From assembly GCF_014652395.1 (NCBI RefSeq), contig NZ_BMYS01000011.1, positions 1 through 64,000 of the forward strand: a stretch of DNA of 64,000 nt, given 5' to 3'. This document shows, piece by piece, positions 8,440-17,628 of this stretch. Each line of letters opens with the position of its first letter. The stretch's first letter is position 1. Under the pieces are notes generated by a model. It saw only the letters and a list, made by a program, of their open reading frames with translations, was not told the DNA's origin and did no database searches. Both the position numbers and the translations under genes were made by a program. Origin of the DNA: Advenella faeciporci. GTDB lineage: Bacteria > Pseudomonadota > Gammaproteobacteria > Burkholderiales > Burkholderiaceae_B.

Positions 8440-10716
8440 TTAAATTTTGCAAGCGCCACCGGCACAATCATCGGCACCCTGGTCAGCAGTTTGAGCATCT
8501 TCGGCACCATCACGGGTGTTTTGGTAATACAAGGTTTTAAGGCCGAATTTATAAGCGGTTAACAAATCTTTCAACAGCTGGTTCATGGGTACACGACCAT
8601 TGGGGAAACGGGATGGATCATAGTTGGTATTGGCCGAAATAGACTGGTCGACAAACTTTTGCATAATGCCAACCAGTTGCAAATAACCGTCATTGCCGGG
8701 CATGTCCCACAGCAACTCATACTTGTCTTTCAGGCGATCATATTCGGGTACAACCTGTTTCAGGATACCGTCTTTGGAGGCTTTCACACTTACCAGGCCA
8801 CGGGGTGGCTCAATACCATTGGTGGCATTGGAAATCTGGCTGGAAGTTTCCGAAGGCATCAGGGCTGTCAGGGTGGAGTTGCGCAAACCATAAGTCACAA
8901 TATCCTTGCGCAAGGTTTCCCAATCCAGATGCAAGGGCTCATTGCAAATGGCATCCAGGTCTTTTTTGTAGGTATCAATGGGCAAAATGCCTTTTGAATA
9001 CGTGGTTTCATTAAAGGCCGGGCAAGCCCCAAACTCTTTGGCCAGCTTGACCGATGCCTGCAACAGGTAATATTGAATGGCTTCGAAGGTACGGTGTGTA
9101 AGCGCCTTGCCACTGCCATCAGAGTACTTCGCGTTGTTTTTGGCCAGGTAATACGCATAGTTGATGACGCCAATACCCAAGGTACGACGGTTCATGGTGG
9201 CAATTTTAGCCGCCTTGATCGGGTAATCCTGGTAATCCAGCAAGGCATCAAGGGCGCGCACGGCCAGTTCAGACAAATCTTTCAATTCATCCAGGGACTC
9301 GATCGCCCCCAGATTGAAGGCCGACAGGGTGCACAGGGCTATCTCGCCGTTTTCATCGTTAATGTCGTTCAGGGGCTTGGTCGGCAAGGCAATTTCAAGA
9401 CACAGGTTGCTTTGGCGAACCGGCGCCACGGCAGGATCAAAAGGACTGTGCGTGTTGCAATGGTCTACGTTCTGGATATAGATGCGGCCTGTACCCGCAC
9501 GTTCCTGCATCATGAGCGAGAACAGGTCTACCGCTTTTACCTTGCGCTTGCGGATGGAGGGATCGTTTTCATATTGCTGGTATAAGGTCTCAAAACGGTT
9601 CTGGTCTTCGAAGAAAGCATCATACAGACCGGGCACGTCCGAGGGAGAAAACAGGGTGATATCACCGCCCTTGATTAAGCGCTGGTACATAAGGCGGTTG
9701 ATTTGCACACCGTAATCCATGTGGCGCACCCGGTTTTCTTCCACTCCACGGTTGTTCTTGAGTACCAGCAAAGATTCAACTTCAAGGTGCCAGATGGGAT
9801 AAAACAAGGTCGCCGCACCACCCCGCACTCCACCTTGCGAACAGCATTTAACCGCTGTCTGGAAGTGTTTGTAAAAAGGAATGCAGCCGGTGTGCTTGGC
9901 TTCACCGCCACGAATGGTACTGCCAACCGCACGAATGCGGCCTGCGTTAATACCAATGCCAGCCCGTTGCGATACATAACGCACAATTGAACTGGTAGTG
10001 GCATTGATGGAGTCAAGGCTGTCACCACATTCAATTAACACGCAGGAGCTGAACTGGCGTGTTGGCGTGCGGACACCCGACATAATGGGGGTTGGCAGGG
10101 AAATCTTGAAGGTGGAAATGGCATCATAGAAACCTTTCACATACTGCAAGCGGGTTTCTTTGGGGTATTTGGAAAACAGGCACAGCGCAACCAGAATATA
10201 CAGGAACTGGGGGCTTTCATAGATTTCCTGGGTAACCCGGTTCTGCACCAGATATTTACCTTCAAGCTGCTTGACCGCGCCATAGGAAAATGACATGTCA
10301 CGCCAGTGATCAATGTAGGAATCAGCTTCGTCCAGCTCTTCTTTGGTGTAATCCTGCAGGATATGGGCATCGTACTTACCCATATCCACCATTTTGCTTA
10401 CGTGATCGAACAGCTTTGGGGGGTCGAACTGGCCAAATGCGATCTTGCGCAAATGAAAAATGGCCAGACGGGCAGCCAGATATTGGTAATCGGGCGATTC
10501 TTCGGAAATCAGGTCGGCGGCCGCCTTGATGATCGTTTCATGAATATCATCGGTACGGATGCCGTCATAAAACTGGATATGGGAGCGCAACTCTACCTGA
10601 GAGACAGAAACATGATCCAAGCCTTCAGCAGCCCATGCGACAACACGGTGAATTTTATCCAGATTCAGGGGTTCTTTTTCCCCGCTACGTTTGGTGACTA
10701 ATAGGTTCTTGTTCAT
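8440..10716 (-). CDS. nrdA: Ribonucleoside-diphosphate reductase 1, alpha subunit
   Basis: This 758-residue class Ia R1 subunit reduces NDPs to dNDPs. Residues 1-95 form an ATP-cone allosteric domain (LVTKRSGEKEPLNLDKIHRV). The active-site cysteines are visible in SNLCLEIALPTKP (radical cysteine) and ALCTLSAFNLG. The C-terminal redox pair is in the final CAGGACKI. It is the first gene of nrdA-nrdB-yfaE. Its promoter, with overlapping NrdR boxes, lies at 10870-10933, giving a leader of roughly 180 bases. Length and motifs match the E. coli enzyme (761 residues). Confidence 0.97.
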   Translation of the reverse strand: MNKNLLVTKRSGEKEPLNLDKIHRVVAWAAEGLDHVSVSQVELRSHIQFYDGIRTDDIHETIIKAAADLISEESPDYQYLAARLAIFHLRKIAFGQFDPPKLFDHVSKMVDMGKYDAHILQDYTKEELDEADSYIDHWRDMSFSYGAVKQLEGKYLVQNRVTQEIYESPQFLYILVALCLFSKYPKETRLQYVKGFYDAISTFKISLPTPIMSGVRTPTRQFSSCVLIECGDSLDSINATTSSIVRYVSQRAGIGINAGRIRAVGSTIRGGEAKHTGCIPFYKHFQTAVKCCSQGGVRGGAATLFYPIWHLEVESLLVLKNNRGVEENRVRHMDYGVQINRLMYQRLIKGGDITLFSPSDVPGLYDAFFEDQNRFETLYQQYENDPSIRKRKVKAVDLFSLMMQERAGTGRIYIQNVDHCNTHSPFDPAVAPVRQSNLCLEIALPTKPLNDINDENGEIALCTLSAFNLGAIESLDELKDLSELAVRALDALLDYQDYPIKAAKIATMNRRTLGIGVINYAYYLAKNNAKYSDGSGKALTHRTFEAIQYYLLQASVKLAKEFGACPAFNETTYSKGILPIDTYKKDLDAICNEPLHLDWETLRKDIVTYGLRNSTLTALMPSETSSQISNATNGIEPPRGLVSVKASKDGILKQVVPEYDRLKDKYELLWDMPGNDGYLQLVGIMQKFVDQSISANTNYDPSRFPNGRVPMNQLLKDLLTAYKFGLKTLYYQNTRDGAEDAQTADQGADDCAGGACKI

Positions 10717-10869
10717 GTATTTACCCGAAAAAATATTAACAACATCTCCCGCTTGTTAACCTGCCTGCCACAGGAATGTAAACGGTTGCTTTGGAGTGGA
10801 TTTATTAAAATAAAACAGCCATCTTCATTGTATTTTATTAAAAACAGTAAAGACAGCCATTAGAAAAAA

Positions 10870-10916
10870 ATTCTACATTTAGTAAGGGCGCAAGGCCGAA
10901 CCACAATATATAGTAA
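10870..10916 (-). promoter_or_regulatory. Tandem NrdR boxes
   Basis: Box 1 (10901-10916, CCACAATATATAGTAA) matches the NrdR consensus ACACWATATATWGTGT at most positions when read on the minus strand (TTACTATATATTGTGG). A weaker box 2 (10870-10885, ATTCTACATTTAGTAA) lies exactly 31 bp away and shares 11 of 16 bases with box 1. Paired boxes about three helical turns apart are the known arrangement for NrdR, the ATP-cone repressor of nrd operons. Confidence 0.82.
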
Positions 10917-10933
10917 CTTGATAACAATATCAA
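10905..10933 (-). promoter_or_regulatory. Sigma-70 promoter of nrdA-nrdB-yfaE
   Basis: Read on the minus strand, TTGATA (-35, 10928-10933) and TATATT (-10, 10905-10910) are separated by exactly 17 bases. NrdR box 1 covers the -10 hexamer, so bound NrdR would block polymerase. A perfect 7-bp dyad (CTTGATA/TATCAAG, 10917-10934) covers the -35. Confidence 0.75.
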
Positions 10934-11048
10934 GCACGGAAAAACCGCCTGAAAACCTTATTGTTTTCTACAATCACTTGATAAAACAGCCAATTTTCCC
11001 CATGCCAGACAACAAAATTTATTATAAACAATTACAATTTTTTATTGT

Positions 11049-12089
11049 TCACGCCACAGTTTGACTGTTAGCCAACTGGGCAAAAGCCTGTTTAAGCAAA
11101 ACGGGATCATTGTTGGACAACAGGCGATGATCGGACAAGGTGCGGCGCCACAGGCGCGATCCTTTCTGGCCATTGACCAGCCCCAGCATAGGCTTGACCA
11201 GCAAGCGCATGGGCACCCCGTTTTCCAGCTCTTTGCTGACATAAGCCATCATGATTTCAACAATGGCTTCATTGGAAGGAACCGCAATGTCAGGCCATAA
11301 CAATTGGCTGGCCTCGCGCAGCAAATAAGGTTCGTGCCAGGCAGCCCGCCCTATCATCACACCATCAAACTCATTGGCCCTGGCCTGCATTTGCCGCACG
11401 TCCTTGAGCCCGCCGTTCAAAACGAACAGGGCATCGGGAAAATCCTGTTTGAGCCTGGCAACCACGTCATAACGCAAAGGCGGGATTTCCCGGTTATCTT
11501 TAGGTGATAAGCCTTTTAACACGGCATTACGGGCATGGGTAACAAAAACCCGGCAACCCGTATGGTAAATCTCCCCGACAAAATCACGCACAAAACCATA
11601 AGACTCGTCATAATCAAGACCCAGGCGGTGCTTGACTGTTACGGGCAGATCCACGGCGTCCTGCATGGCCTTTATACAATCAGCCACCAGTTTGGGCTCG
11701 GCCATTAAACAGGCGCCAAAAGAACCTTTTTGTACCCGCTCGGAAGGACAGCCGCAATTAAGATTTATTTCATCGTAGCCCCATTCCTGCCCCAGTCGGG
11801 CACAGTGCGCCAGTTCCTGTGGCTCGCTGCCGCCCAGTTGCAGGGCAACGGGATGCTCTTCTTCATTAAATTTCAGGTGCCTGGCAATATCCCCGTGAAT
11901 CAGCGCACCAGTGGTGATCATTTCCGTATACAGCAAGGCCTTGGGGGCCAAAAGACGGTGAAAGAAGCGGCAATGACGGTCTGTGACATCTATCATGGGC
12001 GCTACCGACAGTCGCCATGGCGCATCGGCACGGGCATAAAGCCCGCCTGGAGCCCATTTTTCCAGCTCTTTATTTTCGACGATCGTCAT
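11049..12089 (-). CDS. dusA: tRNA-dihydrouridine(20/20a) synthase
   Basis: This 346-residue FMN enzyme reduces uridine to dihydrouridine in the D-loop of tRNA using NADPH. It has an N-terminal TIM barrel with VAPMIDVTDRHCR and LLYTEMITTGA, both characteristic of the DusA branch. The catalytic cysteine is C114 in NLNCGCPSERVQKGSFGACLM. A C-terminal helical domain binds tRNA. The start codon lies inside the end of the ClC channel gene (20-base overlap), so the two are probably co-transcribed. Length fits the family (about 330-345 residues). Confidence 0.95.
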   Translation of the reverse strand: MTIVENKELEKWAPGGLYARADAPWRLSVAPMIDVTDRHCRFFHRLLAPKALLYTEMITTGALIHGDIARHLKFNEEEHPVALQLGGSEPQELAHCARLGQEWGYDEINLNCGCPSERVQKGSFGACLMAEPKLVADCIKAMQDAVDLPVTVKHRLGLDYDESYGFVRDFVGEIYHTGCRVFVTHARNAVLKGLSPKDNREIPPLRYDVVARLKQDFPDALFVLNGGLKDVRQMQARANEFDGVMIGRAAWHEPYLLREASQLLWPDIAVPSNEAIVEIMMAYVSKELENGVPMRLLVKPMLGLVNGQKGSRLWRRTLSDHRLLSNNDPVLLKQAFAQLANSQTVA

Positions 12090-13872
12090 ACAATTTTCTC
12101 GCTCTTACATCCAAAATAGCTTCACTGCTGGCATCCAGCAATTTTTTCAATTCATTCAATTTCTTCAGCACATCCGATTTGTAAACCACCCCCAACAGCA
12201 CCGGCCTCTCATCCAAACTCAATACCGGTAAACGTTCACCACTGAAGGTTTCAAAATAGTCCTGCACTTCATCCAGTGTCATGTCAGGCTTTAGCGTGGT
12301 CAAATAGGAACGGTTAATCAGCTCTCCTGACAAAGGTGCCTGCATGTCATTGCCTGACAACAGAAAACTGCTAATATCCTTGTGAGCAATCACCCCTTGG
12401 TATTCGTTCATTTCATTAACCACATAAATGAAACGAACACCATATTCAATAAACATGTTCAGGGCATCTTGTACCGTTTGATTATGTTTAATAACTGTAC
12501 TTACCGGACTAACCAAACTGGCCAGCTTAAGCCGACGCAGACCGTGACGCAGCTGCAAGTCTTTGTCACGCGACTCGGTAACTGCATACATAACCGCACC
12601 CGCGATGGATCTGGAGGTGAAATAGGAAAACACACAAGCCAGCATCAGGGGCAGTATTATAGTATAACTGTGCGTCATTTCAAAAATCATGAGTATTGCC
12701 ATCAAGGGCGCACTGGTAGCGGCGGCCAGAAAGGACCCCATGCCCAGCAACACAAACATCGCGGTATTGGCGGGCACCACCGGCAAGAGCAAACTGAAAA
12801 CCTGCACACACAGCAAGCCCAAGGCGCCGCCTACAAACATCACCGGGGTAATCACCCCGCCAACCGCGCCTGAACCCACCGTAATGCCCGTAGACAGAAC
12901 TTTGCTTAGCAAGATAAGCGTCACCGCCGTCCAGGCCCAGGGTTCATGCAAAAAAGAATTAAGGATACTGTAGCCATTGCCGGCCACACGCGGCTCTATC
13001 AACGTTAACAAACCCAGCACCAAGCCACCCAGCGTCAGCCGCAGTGGCAAACCCAGCCCGGTTTTTTTAAACAGGCGTTTGGCCAAATCAAGGAAACGCA
13101 AAAACTGTGGCGCCAGCAGGCCCGACAACAAACCCAGTAAAATGGCAAACACGAGGAAATGCGGAGAAACCGGCACCAGCTCTGGCAAATCGTACATAAC
13201 ATGGTAATAACCCAACAGTCGCATGGTTATGTTTGCCGTTGCCGCCGACAGCAGCAAGGGACCCAGAATCTGCATGGACATGCTGCCCAACACAATTTCC
13301 GCCACAAACAAGGCTCCTGCGATGGGCGCATTATAAGCAGCCGAGACCCCAGCCGCCGCACCGCAAGCCACCAGCAAGCGTAAGGGGATAGCCTCGAAAC
13401 AGAAGAACCGGCCAGCGGCAGAGGCACCCATGGCAGCCAGGTGAATCATGGCCCCTTCGCGCCCTACCGACCCTCCGGTGGCAATCACGCTTAACGAAGA
13501 CAAAACCCGTAAAACACCCTGCCGCAATGACAGACGCCCATCGCCAATAGCGACCGCCTCCATGTAGTCGGCGTTACTGTCTATCTTGAGTTTGCTTGCC
13601 CACCATAAAAGCAGCCCGGCCACAAGGCCACCAAGCGCCGGATACAGGATTCGCTCTGGCGCAGACCAGCTACGCGTAACCGAAACAATAGATCCTGACT
13701 GCCCCGAAAGGAGCAACTGGACCTGATGGATACCCCAATAAAACACGATGGTGGCCAGTGCGCCTACCACACCCATGAGCAAGGCCCATACCAGCAAGGC
13801 CGGCTGCCCTGAAAGCCACCGGGTTTGTTTGCATTGCTCCCTGAACATGTCAAGGCCATTACTGAAAATCAT
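12070..13872 (-). CDS. ClC-family chloride channel/antiporter with CBS pair
   Basis: A 600-residue inner-membrane protein. The ClC core spans residues 25 to about 430, with many hydrophobic helices and the filter motif GSVGREGA (134-141); its glutamate E139 matches the gating glutamate of ClC proteins. Residues 450-590 form two CBS domains likely to bind nucleotides, which E. coli ClcA lacks. The protein moves chloride or other anions, perhaps in exchange for protons, in acid or osmotic stress. Transporter versus channel cannot be decided without the internal proton glutamate alignment. It overlaps dusA, probably as its operon partner. Confidence 0.92.
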   Translation of the reverse strand: MIFSNGLDMFREQCKQTRWLSGQPALLVWALLMGVVGALATIVFYWGIHQVQLLLSGQSGSIVSVTRSWSAPERILYPALGGLVAGLLLWWASKLKIDSNADYMEAVAIGDGRLSLRQGVLRVLSSLSVIATGGSVGREGAMIHLAAMGASAAGRFFCFEAIPLRLLVACGAAAGVSAAYNAPIAGALFVAEIVLGSMSMQILGPLLLSAATANITMRLLGYYHVMYDLPELVPVSPHFLVFAILLGLLSGLLAPQFLRFLDLAKRLFKKTGLGLPLRLTLGGLVLGLLTLIEPRVAGNGYSILNSFLHEPWAWTAVTLILLSKVLSTGITVGSGAVGGVITPVMFVGGALGLLCVQVFSLLLPVVPANTAMFVLLGMGSFLAAATSAPLMAILMIFEMTHSYTIILPLMLACVFSYFTSRSIAGAVMYAVTESRDKDLQLRHGLRRLKLASLVSPVSTVIKHNQTVQDALNMFIEYGVRFIYVVNEMNEYQGVIAHKDISSFLLSGNDMQAPLSGELINRSYLTTLKPDMTLDEVQDYFETFSGERLPVLSLDERPVLLGVVYKSDVLKKLNELKKLLDASSEAILDVRARKLYDDRRK

Positions 13873-14051
13873 TGTTTATCCAAGAAATGCCAGGATTAAA
13901 AAAGTCATTATATCCAAACCTTATTATGGAATATCAATACACTGACCATGGTTTATTTTTATATGCCGCAAATGAATGTATCATTCCCCCTTCAACCTGG
14001 ACTAAAATACAGGGCATCCGCGTTAACCTAATTATGTGATAAATACCTGAT

Positions 14052-15020
14052 ATGGCTGTTTTTACGAATCTGACTACCTCTGAAGCCGAAGCATTTCTTG
14101 CTGAATATGATCTGGGTGAGCTTGTTTCCTTAAGGGGCATTACAGCCGGCATCGAAAACACCAATTATTTCCTGAGCAGCACACATGGCGAATATGTCCT
14201 GACCATCTTTGAGGTGCTTACTCATGAGCAGCTGCCCTTCTATATTGAGTTAATGCACCACCTGGCCAGCAAGGGTGTCAAGGTACCCATGCCGCAAACC
14301 CGCAAAGACGGCAAGCGCATTGGCACACTCAAAAACAAACCTGCCTCTATCGTTACCCGTCTGGCTGGCGGCTACGAGGCCTCTCCCAGTGCCAATCATT
14401 GCATTATTGCTGCCCAAACCCAGGCCCAGGCACACCTTGCCGCACTGGATTTTCCAATCGGGCAACCCAATTTGCGCGGACTTGACTGGTGGCAGGCCAC
14501 CTACCCCAGCATCCAGCCTTTCCTGAACCAGGAATTAACGCATCTGTATCAAACCTCACTGGACGAACAAATCCGCGTACAGGGTTCGACCCTGTGGCAA
14601 AACCTGCCGGCAGGCCCCTGTCACTGCGATATGTTCCGTGATAATGTACTGTTTGACGGCACATTTGAAAATCCAAGCATGGGTGGCATCATTGATTTCT
14701 ACTTTGCCGGTTACGACAAATGGATTTTCGATGTGGCGGTTGCCGTTAATGACTGGTGCATAGAACGTGAAACCGGAGCTTTTCTTGAGGAACATGTAAA
14801 AGCCTGGCTTGAAGCCTACAACCGCATACGTCCCTTTACGGATGATGAAAGGCAGATCTGGCCGGTTGCACTCAGGGCTGCGGCCTTGCGCTTCTGGACA
14901 TCCCGCCTGTATGATTTTTTCATCCCACGTCCGGCCCAAACCCTGAAACCGCACGATCCCACCCATTTCGAACGCATTCTCAAGCTGCGTAGCGAGTCAA
15001 CCATACCACAACTGCCATAA
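14052..15020 (+). CDS. thrB: Homoserine kinase (type II, aminoglycoside-phosphotransferase fold)
   Basis: This 322-residue cytoplasmic kinase phosphorylates homoserine in threonine synthesis. It belongs to the APH-like ThrB family of beta- and some gammaproteobacteria, not the GHMP family. Catalytic residues are visible in CHCDMFRDNVLF (D193, N198) and the metal-binding IIDFYFAG (D215). Residues 28-36 (RGITAGIENTNYFL) form the nucleotide loop typical of this family. Length fits (about 315-330). The downstream membrane gene begins six bases after its stop. The region before the ATG lacks a strong Shine-Dalgarno sequence. Confidence 0.95.
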   Translation: MAVFTNLTTSEAEAFLAEYDLGELVSLRGITAGIENTNYFLSSTHGEYVLTIFEVLTHEQLPFYIELMHHLASKGVKVPMPQTRKDGKRIGTLKNKPASIVTRLAGGYEASPSANHCIIAAQTQAQAHLAALDFPIGQPNLRGLDWWQATYPSIQPFLNQELTHLYQTSLDEQIRVQGSTLWQNLPAGPCHCDMFRDNVLFDGTFENPSMGGIIDFYFAGYDKWIFDVAVAVNDWCIERETGAFLEEHVKAWLEAYNRIRPFTDDERQIWPVALRAAALRFWTSRLYDFFIPRPAQTLKPHDPTHFERILKLRSESTIPQLP

Positions 15021-15026
15021 ACAATC

Positions 15027-15842
15027 ATGCAAGCCGCTAAACTACCTTTCTCTGCAGGATTACAATGGGTCCAGGCCGCTTTTTCCTTGTTCAAAAAGCA
15101 GCCAATGGCGTTGCTGGCCATTACATTTATTATCAATTTCATTAGCCAGATTCTTATCATTCTTCCCCTTATCGGCTTGCCGCTTTTTATTGTCAGCATC
15201 CCCATCTCCAGTCTGGTCATGGTAAGTGCCTGCCGCTCCATAGACGGCAACAATAAAGTCATTCCGGCCGAATGGATCCTGCCCCTTAAAAAGCCCGGTG
15301 TTATCCAACGCCTGGCTATCATTGGTTTTTTATACGCCAGCATCTTCGTTCTGATTACATTCATTTCTTTTTATCCAACCATGAATGCCCTCAGCCATGA
15401 AGACATGCAAAAAATTTCCCGGTTGCTGTCCGACCCGGAATACAAACTTACGCTAAATGACATCCCCAGTTTTTCCATTAGCATTTTTCAATATGCGTTA
15501 TGGGCCATACTTACATTTTTAACCGCCATTACTTTCTGGCATGTCCCCCAGTTAATCGGGTGGGAAAACATGAGTGTTAAAAAAGCCCTGTTCTATTCCC
15601 TGGTTGCTTCATGGCGTAATAAACTTGCCTTTATTGTTTATTTTTCCATTTGGGGTATATTGTTTTATGCCAGCCAGTTCCTGCTCACCGACTTGATGAT
15701 GCTCATGGGACTTCCGCTTATGCTGGTTGCCTTTGTTGCCCAAATACTGGTCATGATTATTGCCGTTAGCATGTATTGTGGTTTTTATTCCAGTTATGTT
15801 GCCATTTTTGGCAAGCCCGACATTCGCACCATAAAACCCTGA
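15027..15842 (+). CDS. Inner-membrane protein of the BPSS1780 type, function unknown
   Basis: A 271-residue integral membrane protein with about six hydrophobic segments (near residues 25-45, 48-68, 97-120, 150-175, 200-220 and 230-255). It resembles the widespread betaproteobacterial BPSS1780-family membrane proteins, which have no assigned activity. It starts six bases after thrB and has no clear ribosome binding site, so translation is probably coupled. The M48 lipoprotein follows 34 bp later in the same direction. No catalytic motif was seen. Confidence 0.75.
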   Translation: MQAAKLPFSAGLQWVQAAFSLFKKQPMALLAITFIINFISQILIILPLIGLPLFIVSIPISSLVMVSACRSIDGNNKVIPAEWILPLKKPGVIQRLAIIGFLYASIFVLITFISFYPTMNALSHEDMQKISRLLSDPEYKLTLNDIPSFSISIFQYALWAILTFLTAITFWHVPQLIGWENMSVKKALFYSLVASWRNKLAFIVYFSIWGILFYASQFLLTDLMMLMGLPLMLVAFVAQILVMIIAVSMYCGFYSSYVAIFGKPDIRTIKP

Positions 15843-15876
15843 ATCAAATCCACCCTGTTTTTTACCGGGAGTTGTC

Positions 15877-16599
15877 ATGATTAAGAAACTCATTATTTCC
15901 GGCCTTCTGCTTGGCTCATTAAGTGCCTGTGAAGGCATGAATACCGCAGGCATGGTTGACGCCGCCTCTTCACTGTTCCAGGCCGCCACCATTAACGATG
16001 CCGAAATCCAGGCCCTGGCGGTACAATCCCAGCAACAACTTGACCAGCAAAACACAGTTGCCGATGCCAATAGCAGTTATACCAAGCGACTGAACAATAT
16101 TACCCGCAACCTGCGCAGTTACAATGGCAAAGCACTGGACTACAAGGTTTACCTTAATCCGGAGGTGAATGCTTTTGCCTTACCCAATGGCAGCATTCGC
16201 GTTTACTCAGGCTTAATGGATAAAATGACAGACCCTGAACTTCTGTTTGTGATTGGCCATGAAGTAGGCCACGTCATGAATGGTCATTCAAAATCACAGG
16301 CACGCACCAACCTGCTGACACTGGCAGCTCGCAAAGCCGGTGCCGCAAGCGGCAACTCTATTGTTGCTTCTCTGTCGGGCAATGAAATAGGCACGCTGGC
16401 CCATAACCTGGTTAATGCCCAGTATTCGCAATCTCACGAATTGGAATCTGACGCCTATGGCCTGAAAATCCTGCAGGAAAACAATTACGATAAATCCCAT
16501 GCGGTGTCTGCTCTGCGTAAACTGGGCAGTGGCGGCGGTGGCTTCTTCTCCAGCCACCCCGACTCTGCCAAGCGGGCAGACCGGATAGAGAAAATGTAA
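15877..16599 (+). CDS. M48-family metallopeptidase lipoprotein
   Basis: This 240-residue protein has a lipoprotein signal: LGSLSAC with the lipidated cysteine at residue 18. The zinc motif is HEVGH (in FVIGHEVGHVMNGH, about residues 128-141), with the third ligand probably in SHELESDAYG near 190. It is related to LoiP/YcaL-type periplasmic proteases that handle outer-membrane proteins during stress. The next residues after the cysteine (EG) do not suggest inner-membrane retention, so the outer membrane is likely. A good GGGAG site precedes the ATG, and a terminator follows at 16613-16643. Confidence 0.9.
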   Translation: MIKKLIISGLLLGSLSACEGMNTAGMVDAASSLFQAATINDAEIQALAVQSQQQLDQQNTVADANSSYTKRLNNITRNLRSYNGKALDYKVYLNPEVNAFALPNGSIRVYSGLMDKMTDPELLFVIGHEVGHVMNGHSKSQARTNLLTLAARKAGAASGNSIVASLSGNEIGTLAHNLVNAQYSQSHELESDAYGLKILQENNYDKSHAVSALRKLGSGGGGFFSSHPDSAKRADRIEKM

Positions 16600-16612
16600 T
16601 AAATCCCGCCCA

Positions 16613-16643
16613 TAAAAAAACGCTTCATAAGAAGCGTTTTTTT
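16613..16643. terminator. Bidirectional rho-independent terminator
   Basis: AAAAAAACGCTTC, ATAA and GAAGCGTTTTTTT form a perfect stem flanked by A and T runs. It serves both the M48 lipoprotein gene (plus) and etfA (minus), which converge here. Confidence 0.92.
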
Positions 16644-16697
16644 ATGGCACTGACAAGGCAAAACAGCGGAATGTATTTTGCCTTGCTTTGTTATGCT

Positions 16698-17627
16698 TTA
16701 CAGCGCACCAACCAGTTCAGGAACTGCCGTGAACAAGTCAGCAACCAGACCGTAATCAGCCACACCAAAAATAGGTGCTTCCGCATCTTTATTGATGGCA
16801 ACAATCACTTTGGAATCTTTCATGCCGGCCAGGTGCTGAATCGCACCGGAAATACCGATTGCGACATAAAGTTGTGGCGCAACAATCTTACCGGTTTGAC
16901 CAACCTGCCAGTCGTTAGGGGCGTAACCGGCATCAACCGCGGCACGTGAAGCACCCAGTGCGGCACCCAGTTTATCGGCCAGAGGATCAAGAATCTTGAA
17001 GTTCTCGGCACTACCCATACCACGACCACCAGAAACAATAATGGAGGCAGCCGTCAATTCAGGACGATCGCTTTTTTCAACATCACGACCAACAAATGAA
17101 GACAGGCCAGAATCGGCAACCGCCTCAACGTTTTGTACCGCGGCAGAACCACCTTCAGCAGCGACGGCATCAAAAGCAGTGGTACGTACGGTAATGACTT
17201 TTTTGGCATCAACGCATTCTACGGTTGCGATAGCATTACCAGCATAAATGGGGCGCTGGAACACATCGGCAGACTCTACGGCAATGATGTCGGAAATTTG
17301 GGCAACATCCAGTTTGGCAGCCACGCGGGGAGCCACGTTTTTACCCGATGCAGTCGCCGGGAACAAAATATGGCTGTAATTACCGGCAACAGCAATAACC
17401 TGTTCTGCCACGTTTTCAGCCAAAGAATCTGCCAATTGTGGCGCATCCGCAAGAATAACAGCGCTAACACCAGCCACTTTGGCAGCTTGATCGGCAACAG
17501 CCTGAGCACCACTGCCGGCAACCAAAACGTGAATATCACCACCAATTTTTGCTGCTGCGGCAACGGTATTTAATGTAGCTGCTTTTAATTCTGCATTATC
17601 ATGTTCAGCAATAACCAAGATCGTCAT
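16698..17627 (-). CDS. etfA: Electron transfer flavoprotein, alpha subunit
   Basis: A 309-residue FAD-binding subunit of the heterodimer that collects electrons from acyl-CoA dehydrogenases and passes them to ETF-ubiquinone oxidoreductase. The C-terminal FAD domain carries the signatures SGGRGMGSAENF and DAGYAPNDWQVGQTGK, together with LYVAIGISGAIQHLAGM. The N-terminal half is the usual alpha/beta domain. It lies one base after etfB in the same operon. The window contains two acyl-CoA dehydrogenases that could be its donors, although not beside it. Confidence 0.96.
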   Translation of the reverse strand: MTILVIAEHDNAELKAATLNTVAAAAKIGGDIHVLVAGSGAQAVADQAAKVAGVSAVILADAPQLADSLAENVAEQVIAVAGNYSHILFPATASGKNVAPRVAAKLDVAQISDIIAVESADVFQRPIYAGNAIATVECVDAKKVITVRTTAFDAVAAEGGSAAVQNVEAVADSGLSSFVGRDVEKSDRPELTAASIIVSGGRGMGSAENFKILDPLADKLGAALGASRAAVDAGYAPNDWQVGQTGKIVAPQLYVAIGISGAIQHLAGMKDSKVIVAINKDAEAPIFGVADYGLVADLFTAVPELVGAL

Positions 17628-17628
17628 A

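Larger units (their letters stand above)
10717..11048. other. nrdA leader and control region
   Basis: This 332-base gap holds the nrdA promoter and two NrdR boxes (separate entries), an 18-bp dyad over the -35 hexamer (10917-10934) and about 180 bases of leader. The bases nearest dusA (10935-11048) show no gene; the dusA terminator is not obvious. Confidence 0.6.

Noticed and set aside
9073-9585. Plus-strand frame of 170 codons opposite nrdA
   Set aside because: It lies entirely antisense to the well-conserved nrdA coding region.
10917-10934. FNR/ANR site over the nrdA -35 (TTGAT...ATCAA)
   Set aside because: The half sites are right but the spacer is six bases, not the four required for FNR, so it is reported only as a dyad.
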